Shown: in pieces, positions 43,736 to 49,635 of the stretch
Layout: each line of letters opens with the position of its first letter
Numbering within the stretch: the first letter of the stretch is position 1
Source: Candidatus Paralachnospira caecorum
GTDB taxonomy: Bacteria > Bacillota > Clostridia > Lachnospirales > Lachnospiraceae
Length of the DNA: 49,635 bases
Direction: 5' to 3'
Assembly: GCA_904379015.1 (NCBI GenBank)
Contig: CAJFHG010000017.1
Span: 1-49,635, forward strand
Position numbers and translations under genes: made by a program
The notes under the pieces: generated by a model
The model's input: the letters and a program-made list of their open reading frames with translations, nothing else
Database searches by the model: none
Told to the model about the DNA's origin: nothing

Positions 43736-43785
43736 AAGAGGATGTCGAAAGTCCTGTTTCCTGAAAGACTTTCCAACATCCTCTT
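43736..43785 (-). terminator. Terminator of the acid-sugar kinase gene
   Basis: 10-bp stem AAGAGGATGT / ACATCCTCTT plus inner AAAGTC/GACTTT, followed on the minus strand by a T-rich stretch (CTTTTTCT). Confidence 0.85.
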
Positions 43786-43796
43786 CCAAAACCTGT

Positions 43797-45242
43797 TTAT
43801 GCCGGATCCCGGCCCATAAGAACCTCAGCTGCTTCCTTCAGGGTCCCGTCCTCTCCCACATTTCCGGGGAAGATCACATAGGGGGTCCGGGGAAATCTGC
43901 TTTCCTCTCCGGTCTGCCATACAGGGATCCCCGGCTTGATCTGCCCCATGACACTGGCCCGCTTCACCCTCAGCGCTTTCGTTCCCACATCACTGGACGT
44001 AATGCCGCCCTTTGCGATCACAAACGCCGGCTCTGCCTCCAGATTCCCCACCAGGGACTGCACCGCGTCCGAAATCTTGACCGACCGCACCAGCGCCGCC
44101 TCCTTTGTATCATTGGGAATCGTCAGGAGTCTCCGTCTTGTATAGGCCACCGCCGTTTTTCCGGACAGAATGACCTCCTCAATGGCCTTCGTCACCCGTC
44201 TCGTCTCTTCGCGGAATTTCGCGTCGTCCAGCACCAGATCCGAATCAAACTCAATGGGTACAATTCCGTCAAGGGTCTTTAACTGTTCCAGCTGCCTCGT
44301 CGTCTTCTCCGTATGGGAACCGACTACGATCACGCCGCCGTTTTTTGTTTCTTTCTGGATCATCTGTTCCCGGGTAAGAAGCGGCTGTTCCGAAATACCG
44401 CCCATTTCCTTCACAAATGCCGCCGCCGTCCGGAACATAAAATGCTTTCCTTTTTTCAGAGCCCGGTAAAGCGCCGTGCAGAACACCTTCACATCAGCCA
44501 TATCGATGGCATTGACCACCACTTTATTAAAATCTTTCACAGCCTCCAGCTTCTGTTCAATCTCATCCAGCTGAAATGCCCGCAGCTCCTCAAGCGATAT
44601 ACAGGTGACAGAGGAAGCCGGATATGCTCCGCCCGTCTTTTCCTCCACATAGTCACACAGATCCGAGGAACGGTAACCGAATGTCCTGTCCTTCGCGAAC
44701 TCCGTCTCCCCCGCGGGCCAGAGCTCATCTCCGTATTTCACATAGTGAACATTGCCGATGGTAAATCTGCCGCCTTCCCGGAAAAACGGACAGAGAACCT
44801 CTCCGTCGATGGAAATCCCGGTTTCTGCCTCGATCCCCTTTTTTAAAAGCTCCGTCTCCAGAGGATAATGCCCCCTCAGCGTAGAATCGCTCCTGCTGAT
44901 GATCAGGAAATCCTGTCCTGTCTCTTTGGACACCTCCGCCACAGTATGGGCGATGTCCTGATGTACCTTCGTAGTCTGAGCCTCCGTGAGACCTCTGGAA
45001 TTGGTCAGCACATAAAACAGACTGTTTGTTTCCGCAAAGCCCTCTCGGATACTTTCCCTGTCCCAACTCGTGTAAACTGAAATGTCATGAACAGTCTGCA
45101 CACCGGTGGGGTCATCGTCCAGAACAATGATCTTCCTCCTGTTTTCCGCAACCTCCTTCTGGAGAAGCGCGTCAGCCCGCGTCCTGTCTGCCGGACCGTA
45201 AGATTCCAGCACATCCGCAGATATCTTGCCTGTCACTCTCAT
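43797..45242 (-). CDS. Four-carbon acid sugar kinase family protein (DUF1537)
   Basis: 481 residues from the ATG at 45242 (AGGAGG six bases upstream). Family members (OtnK, DtnK, DenK) phosphorylate four-carbon acid sugars such as erythronate or threonate in the cytoplasm. Seen: N-terminal substrate domain with VLDDDPTGVQTVHDI near 39-53, SRSDSTLRGHYPLE near 112-125, and a C-terminal ATP-binding domain with FVIAKGGITSSDVG near 406-419. No pathway partner (dehydrogenase, aldolase, transporter) is adjacent, so the substrate is unknown. Confidence 0.9.
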   Translation of the reverse strand: MRVTGKISADVLESYGPADRTRADALLQKEVAENRRKIIVLDDDPTGVQTVHDISVYTSWDRESIREGFAETNSLFYVLTNSRGLTEAQTTKVHQDIAHTVAEVSKETGQDFLIISRSDSTLRGHYPLETELLKKGIEAETGISIDGEVLCPFFREGGRFTIGNVHYVKYGDELWPAGETEFAKDRTFGYRSSDLCDYVEEKTGGAYPASSVTCISLEELRAFQLDEIEQKLEAVKDFNKVVVNAIDMADVKVFCTALYRALKKGKHFMFRTAAAFVKEMGGISEQPLLTREQMIQKETKNGGVIVVGSHTEKTTRQLEQLKTLDGIVPIEFDSDLVLDDAKFREETRRVTKAIEEVILSGKTAVAYTRRRLLTIPNDTKEAALVRSVKISDAVQSLVGNLEAEPAFVIAKGGITSSDVGTKALRVKRASVMGQIKPGIPVWQTGEESRFPRTPYVIFPGNVGEDGTLKEAAEVLMGRDPA

Positions 45243-45244
45243 CT

Positions 45245-45400
45245 TCAACCTCCTATTGTGTTCTCCCCTATTTTCCTGCCGGACGATCGTCCGTTTTCCA
45301 CTCCGACGCAATACGCTTCGCCGGAGCGTTTCGCTTTACAGCAAAAGCCGATCACATCCAGTCCGTTCAGTTTTTTACAGTCGCAGAATATACTCTGCAT
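45245..45400 (-). CDS. 51-residue Cys-rich peptide downstream of the AAA ATPase
   Basis: Starts MQSIFCDCKKLNGLDV; cysteines at positions 6, 8, 19, 20 and 31 could form a zinc or disulfide site. A GGAGGTGA site precedes the ATG, which lies 14 bp after the ATPase stop, and its end abuts the ribosome site of the acid-sugar kinase gene. Not recognised; real coding status is likely because of the ribosome site and spacing, but unproven. Confidence 0.45.
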   Translation of the reverse strand: MQSIFCDCKKLNGLDVIGFCCKAKRSGEAYCVGVENGRSSGRKIGENTIGG

Positions 45401-45414
45401 ATTCGTCACCTCCA

Positions 45415-46449
45415 TCACAGCGCGTCCAGATCCATATCATCCATCAGATCCATCATGCCGCGGCCCTGCCCCAGTTCAGTCTCCAGGCTGCTGCTCGTCT
45501 CATTCAGACCTGCCGCACCTCTGTCCGCTCCCGACCATCCCATTCCCATGCCGGCCGAGGTTGCCGGCTGTCCGCCGTTTACCGGCACAGCGCCGGCAGA
45601 CGGCAGGAGGTTCTGCGGCATTTCCGGCTGACGGATGCCTGCCGACAGATGATCCACCATCTGCTGAAACATTTCCTCCGTAATAAAAACCAGTTCATTC
45701 TGCCGGGCATTCATCATCTGTTCCCGATCGTTTCCAAAGAGAAATTTCATCCGCTGCTTCAACAGCATAGCTGCCAGTCCGGTCAGTTTGTCCAGCCTGT
45801 CATAATTAAATCCCTCTGTCATCTCCGCCATTTTTTTATAGGACAGCCCATGTTCATGGGGCAAGACGCCTTCCATAGCCTGCTCTAGATACTCCCGACG
45901 CTCTTTCTCATCAGGAAGTCTAATCAGACAGGGCAGCATCAGTTTCTCCAGTCTGGCAGGATAATCTTCCCTGCTTTCTGCCACTCCCAGTATCACGCTG
46001 GGCACCTGGCGGTTCATCAGCTGTTCCAGTCCCTGCTCCAGCGCCCTTACCACTTTTTTCTCTTTCAGAAGGAGCTGAAAATCATCAATCAGGACACACA
46101 CACCGGCTGTACCCGCTCCCACTGCTTCGGGGATCTCCCCCAGCAGAGCGGATACCCGTCCGGCCGTCTCTTTCTCTGTCTGCGCGGTCAGATCCTCTCC
46201 CGGAACCCGCGCGAACCAATAGCCAGCGGCCGCCAGGTCGGAAGCCAGCGCGCACGCCAGCGTCCTCTTTCCGTTTCCCTCCTCCCCGCAGAGAAAAAAC
46301 GCGTGGGCTGAAGGAATGCGAAACTGTCTGTCCAACTCCGGATCAGGGACACAGGACCCGAAAACCGATTTCCAGTATCCGCAGCCACACAGCTGTGCCA
46401 ATCCGTAATCCGGCACAGCGGCGCGGTAGGTTGTAAGCCATTGGGTCAT
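45415..46449 (-). CDS. AAA-type ATPase of unknown role
   Basis: 344 residues. Walker A GEEGNGKRT near 55-63 and Walker B VCVLIDDF near 117-124, with a downstream MNRQVPSVILGVAESREDY sensor-like strand split near 145-163 and an LPCLIRLPDEKERREYL segment near 172-188 resembling the AAA second homology region. The C-terminal third (about 275-344) is Gly/Ala/Met-rich and low complexity, ending MDLMDDMDLDAL. Cys-rich N-terminus (CGCGYW). It follows the kinase-like gene by 109 bp and likely works with it; substrate unknown. Confidence 0.75.
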   Translation of the reverse strand: MTQWLTTYRAAVPDYGLAQLCGCGYWKSVFGSCVPDPELDRQFRIPSAHAFFLCGEEGNGKRTLACALASDLAAAGYWFARVPGEDLTAQTEKETAGRVSALLGEIPEAVGAGTAGVCVLIDDFQLLLKEKKVVRALEQGLEQLMNRQVPSVILGVAESREDYPARLEKLMLPCLIRLPDEKERREYLEQAMEGVLPHEHGLSYKKMAEMTEGFNYDRLDKLTGLAAMLLKQRMKFLFGNDREQMMNARQNELVFITEEMFQQMVDHLSAGIRQPEMPQNLLPSAGAVPVNGGQPATSAGMGMGWSGADRGAAGLNETSSSLETELGQGRGMMDLMDDMDLDAL

Positions 46450-46558
46450 TTTTTCTTTCCTCCATTCAATTTCTCATCGTATATCTGCCAGGCGGGGGCA
46501 GATTCCCTGTCTTTCTTTCCTTTTTCTTTGCCGCCCGCTTTTCTCCATGCGCGGCGGA

Positions 46559-47734
46559 TCAGTAATCTTTCGGCCTGCCGCACGCCTTACAGCTTCTCAG
46601 AATAAAAGAAATATGTCCGCCGCAGTACTGGCATAGCCCTTTTCTTCTCCAATCTTCCATATCAACGCTGGTCTGCAGATGGTTTTCCTGACAATATTCG
46701 TAAATCCGTGTTCCCCGATGGCAGGTAATATACCCGGATTCCCCCAGACGGAAAGCATCAGCTCCGATGTTCGTCACTGTATCCGGCACCGCGACTGTTT
46801 CCTCCGCCTCCAGCTGCGCCAGCGCATGCGCCTGTATTTCAATCACCGAATCCGGAAGAATAATCTGTCTGACCTTCATGAACTTTTCGGGAAAAACCAC
46901 AGACTGAAAGGCATTGGACAATAGGATATCTGTTTTTTCCGGAATCCGGACGATCTGAGGCAGACCGTCCCGAAAGGTCTTCCTGGCCCGTTTCACGCCA
47001 AAATATCGGATCTGTACCGTCTTCTCTTTCGCCTTTTGTCTGCTCTGTTTGCCTGACATAACGGAAGAAGTCCTGCCGCCGGACACCTGACCGGCCCCCT
47101 TCTGCCCTGTCCGGGGGACAGGTTTCTTTTTATCCCACAGCATCTGATACAGCTCCGTTCCGTTCTGCAGCCGGTCTTTCCGGCGAATGCGCAGTCCCAT
47201 GCGCAGCCCGTCCTCCAGATATGCCGGCACATTCCTGACGCCCATCTGAGACGGATTTTCTATTTCCGCCCCGCCCATCCATTCTTTTACAGAGGGAAAA
47301 GGCTGACCGGTCAGCGCGGTGTATAGAACAGCGCACAGGCTATACACATCCGACCAGGGACCGATCTGAGCTCTGTCCACATAAACTTCCAGCGGCATAT
47401 AGCGGCTGTCTCCATCCGTCTCCGCCGGAAAGGGCAAAGCCCCAGGAGCCGACAGGCTGCTCCAGACTGTCCTTTTTCCTGTTCCATTCCTGTCACGCGA
47501 AGGAACAGACCGCAGCCTTTCTTCTGGAAGAGAGTAACAAAACCATCTCCGGCCACTGAGCAATACCGTCTCCGGCCTGATATTTCCGTGAATCCGTCCC
47601 GCCTGATGCAGCCAGGCCAGTTCCGCCGCCGCCGGCTTCATAATACGGAGAAGCTCTGAGGGTTCCAGACGTCCTCTCTCCTCCAGAACATCTCTCAGGG
47701 TTTTCTCCGGGAATCTGTCGTGATCCATCATCAA
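46559..47734 (-). CDS. N-lobe-less pseudokinase with leucine-rich repeat and zinc ribbon
   Basis: 391 residues. Residues 10-200 resemble a Ser/Thr kinase C-lobe: ELAWLHQAGRIHGNIRPETV near 38-57 (HGN in place of HRD), SRYMPLEVY near 110 (APE region) and GPWSDVYSLCAVLYTALTGQ near 125-144. The glycine loop and the VAIK lysine are absent because the N-lobe is missing, so ATP phosphotransfer is unlikely. Residues about 205-245 are a basic linker; 250-360 an LRR_5/BspA-type segment (QIILPDSVIEIQAHAL near 290, GADAFRLGESGYI near 327); the end is a zinc ribbon (CQYCGG, CKACG). Start ATG has AGAGGA upstream. Lies 38 bp after the repeat protein. Confidence 0.75.
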   Translation of the reverse strand: MMMDHDRFPEKTLRDVLEERGRLEPSELLRIMKPAAAELAWLHQAGRIHGNIRPETVLLSGRRWFCYSLPEERLRSVPSRDRNGTGKRTVWSSLSAPGALPFPAETDGDSRYMPLEVYVDRAQIGPWSDVYSLCAVLYTALTGQPFPSVKEWMGGAEIENPSQMGVRNVPAYLEDGLRMGLRIRRKDRLQNGTELYQMLWDKKKPVPRTGQKGAGQVSGGRTSSVMSGKQSRQKAKEKTVQIRYFGVKRARKTFRDGLPQIVRIPEKTDILLSNAFQSVVFPEKFMKVRQIILPDSVIEIQAHALAQLEAEETVAVPDTVTNIGADAFRLGESGYITCHRGTRIYEYCQENHLQTSVDMEDWRRKGLCQYCGGHISFILRSCKACGRPKDY

Positions 47735-47772
47735 TCATCCTCTCATGCTGTTCTTCTTCTGACACGCCCTTC

Positions 47773-49635
47773 TTACGGCCTGAACAGGCGGCGCAGCGCC
47801 CGTTGCCAGCCCCCTTTTGTCCCCTGCAGCATCTTATCCTGATTCTTCACCCGCGACATATCAAAACCGCTGAGATCCAGATTTTTCAGGCTGGAGCAGC
47901 CGTCAAACATATAAGATATCCGGGTTACCTTTGAAGTATTAAAACCGCTCATGTCCAGCTCTGACAGTTTCTTACAGCCGCTGAACATAAAAGCCATGCT
48001 GGCTACCGCAGATGTGTCAAAGCCCCTTACATTCAGGTGAACTAGGTTTTTACAGTCCTGAAACATGGAAGACATACTGGTTACCTTTGAAGTGTCAAAG
48101 CCGCTCACGTCCAGTTCCGTCAGACTTTCGCAGCCGTGAAACATTCCGGCCATGCCTGTGACGTGGGAGGTGTCAAACCCGCTGGCATCCAGGCTCCTCA
48201 GCTTTTTACAGCCACGAAACATCTGTTCTAGGCTGACCGCCCGGGAAGTGTCAAAATTCCCATTAAATGAGATCTGTTCCAGGCACTGGCAGTCCGCAAA
48301 CAGACTTCTGCTGTCGGCGGCCGCCTGCACGCCGCCCTCAGCTCCGATATACAGCTCATAATATTCCCCGGCGCCCTGTTTTTTCAGCATGGCCATGACA
48401 CTGCCGTCCATGTTCTGAGAAATATCCCATCTGCCCTCTTCCCGGGATGTTTTCTCCCCGGACTCCGGTATCCTGTCCAGAAATGTAACGGCCCGCAGCT
48501 TTTCCAGAATGGTCCCGCCATAAGTTCTTTCTCTGTTCCACAGCTCATGCCTGATACGAAGGCCCTCCCGCAGCATGCCTCCCTTCTTCCTGCCGCCGGT
48601 CCGGTTCGGTTCCTGCCCGGATTCCTTTACCGTCTCACCGCTGTTATCCCGCGGCCATTCCTGTTCTAACCATTCCTCCCAGTCAGACTGTTCTTCCTCC
48701 TCCAGTTCCTCCCAGCGCGTGCCGGTCAGCATATCCCGGTCCTCCTCCACAGCAGACCTGTCAAAATGGCTGATGTCCAGTTCTTCCAGGCTGGTGCAGT
48801 CATAAAACATACCGCTCATGTCCTCCGTCCGGGAAGTATCAAAACCGCTCACATCCAGGCGGGTGAGGGAGACACATCTGGCAAACATATCTGCCATGCG
48901 GGTTACCTGAGAGGTATCAAAACCGCTCACATCCAGTTCCTTCAGGCGGCCGCAGCCGGAAAACATTGCCTCCATATTCGTTACATGGGCAGTATCGAAG
49001 CTGCTCACGTCCAGTTCCGTCAGGCTCCTGCAGAAAGAAAACATATGCTTCATATTGGTTACCTGGGCAGTGTCGAAATTGCCGCCGAAGAAAATTCTTT
49101 CTGCCGCGGCACAGTTCATAAACAACCCCTGACTGTTTCTCGCTGCCCGCACTCCTCCCTCCGCGCCGATATACAGCTCATAACCCTTTTCTTCCCCATT
49201 CCCCGTCTTTTTCAGCCATGCCATCACGCTGCCGTCTCTTTTTTCTGAAACATCCCATTTTCCAGCTGCTTCCTGGGATATGGAATCCATGAACGTAATA
49301 CTGCGCAGCTGTCCAATCGTTTTCACATCATCTGTTACCTTCCAGCCCTCCCGCAGCGTTCCGCCGGGTTTTGCCGCCGGCGTGGAAGTTTCTGTTCTTT
49401 CAGGTTCATCCCCTTTCCCTTCGTCTGCTTTCCGCGGTTCTTTTTCCTTTTCCTTTACGTCTGTTTCCGATGCAGCATTTTTTTCGGTTTCCTTCTCCCC
49501 TTCATATCCATACAGCTCCTGATACAGCTGGATGGCATCGGCATACCGGTCCTGTCCCAGCAGGGACAGTCCCTTCATCAGGGCAGCTTCCTGCTGTTTC
49601 GTTATCCTGACGCCCAGTTCAGAGGGCTTTTTCAG
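47773..49635 (-). CDS. BspA/DUF285-type repeat protein, two-copy, 5' end outside window
   Basis: At least 620 residues; the frame is open to the right edge, so the start is not seen (an internal ATG lies at 49578). The first visible part looks TPR-like (KGLSLLGQDRYADAIQLYQE split near the edge), then a Glu/Lys-rich linker, then two copies of a module: an LRSITFMDSI / WDVSEKRDGSVMAW / YELYIGAEGG domain followed by 26-residue DUF285 repeats (type LDVSGFDTSxVTxMxxMFxxC). DUF285 modules are usual in secreted surface proteins, yet no signal peptide or anchor is visible here. A cytoplasmic scaffold role with the next two genes is an inference. Confidence 0.8.
   Translation of the reverse strand: MKKPSELGVRITKQQEAALMKGLSLLGQDRYADAIQLYQELYGYEGEKETEKNAASETDVKEKEKEPRKADEGKGDEPERTETSTPAAKPGGTLREGWKVTDDVKTIGQLRSITFMDSISQEAAGKWDVSEKRDGSVMAWLKKTGNGEEKGYELYIGAEGGVRAARNSQGLFMNCAAAERIFFGGNFDTAQVTNMKHMFSFCRSLTELDVSSFDTAHVTNMEAMFSGCGRLKELDVSGFDTSQVTRMADMFARCVSLTRLDVSGFDTSRTEDMSGMFYDCTSLEELDISHFDRSAVEEDRDMLTGTRWEELEEEEQSDWEEWLEQEWPRDNSGETVKESGQEPNRTGGRKKGGMLREGLRIRHELWNRERTYGGTILEKLRAVTFLDRIPESGEKTSREEGRWDISQNMDGSVMAMLKKQGAGEYYELYIGAEGGVQAAADSRSLFADCQCLEQISFNGNFDTSRAVSLEQMFRGCKKLRSLDASGFDTSHVTGMAGMFHGCESLTELDVSGFDTSKVTSMSSMFQDCKNLVHLNVRGFDTSAVASMAFMFSGCKKLSELDMSGFNTSKVTRISYMFDGCSSLKNLDLSGFDMSRVKNQDKMLQGTKGGWQRALRRLFRP
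47827..48288 (-). repeat. DUF285 repeat block 2 (six units of about 78 bp)
   Basis: Six 26-residue units, each with FDTS and MF..C positions; the last is degenerate (FDMSRVKNQDKML). Confidence 0.85.
48727..49110 (-). repeat. DUF285 repeat block 1 (five units of about 78 bp)
   Basis: Five 26-residue units; the last is degenerate (FDRSAVEEDRDML). It ends in the same DxML form as block 2, so the whole module was duplicated. Confidence 0.85.

Noticed and set aside
46450-46558. Short basic ORF (about 45 codons, GTG start) in the gap between the kinase-like and AAA genes, ending at the AAA start
   Set aside because: Weak start and no ribosome site; the ATGA overlap is suggestive but not enough.
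47773-49635. CRISPR-like periodic repeats at the right edge
   Set aside because: The 78-bp period is coding DUF285 repeats; units diverge and there are no spacers.

Overview
The window reads as the chromosome of an anaerobic Gram-positive clostridium, most likely a Lachnospiraceae-type acetogen. Supporting signs are a Wood-Ljungdahl (CODH/ACS) operon at the left edge, sporulation and Firmicutes marker genes (GerW, RemA, Asp23/YloU, FakA-like YloV, RqcH), Bacillus-like synteny (yicC-remA-gmk-rpoZ; plsX-acpP-rnc-smc-ftsY) and strong AGGAGG ribosome binding sites. Species cannot be fixed from this alone. No insertion sequence, prophage, tRNA, rRNA or CRISPR array is visible. Most genes lie on the minus strand.

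Layout. 1-5.6 kb: minus-strand operon read as His-rich protein, CooT, MetF, CooC, CO dehydrogenase, CooC/AcsF, AcsB (cut by the left edge). It covers the carbonyl branch, one methyl-branch step and an unusually full set of nickel-handling proteins. 5.7-8.8 kb: SEC-C protein, PHP phosphoesterase (plus strand) and an ABC transporter pair. 8.9-13.5 kb: recG, fakA-like gene, Asp23 gene, and divergent rpmB. 13.6-20.9 kb: a 47-aa membrane peptide, gerW, DUF2953, an unknown gene, cinA, pgsA, rimO, rpoZ, gmk, remA, yicC. 21.1-25.1 kb: rqcH (plus strand) converging on hflK-hflC, which lies behind a strong promoter and what I read as a yybP-ykoY (manganese) riboswitch with its own terminator. 25.2-35.1 kb: threonine ammonia-lyase, ftsY, smc, rnc, acpP, plsX, rpmF, yceD, pta, with internal promoters and terminators. 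35.3-36.6 kb: divergent tmcAL. 36.7-43.7 kb: an orphan M16 peptidase C-terminal domain, UPF0210/UPF0237 pair, walJ, coaE, polA, a small zinc-finger membrane protein. 43.8-45.2 kb: a four-carbon acid-sugar kinase family gene.

45.2-49.6 kb is the least ordinary part: a leftward cluster of a BspA-type (DUF285) repeat protein without a visible signal peptide (cut by the right edge), a kinase-like protein lacking the whole N-lobe and the catalytic HRD aspartate but carrying a leucine-rich segment and a zinc ribbon, an AAA-type ATPase and a 51-aa Cys-rich peptide. It looks like one multi-gene system of unknown role that continues beyond the window.

How the genes work together. CODH and ACS make acetyl-CoA from CO2, a methyl group and CoA; MetF supplies methyl-THF; CooC, CooT and the His-rich protein plausibly load nickel; Pta turns acetyl-CoA into acetyl phosphate. 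Acetate kinase, often beside pta, is not in the window. All calls come from reading the sequence; no database search was run.
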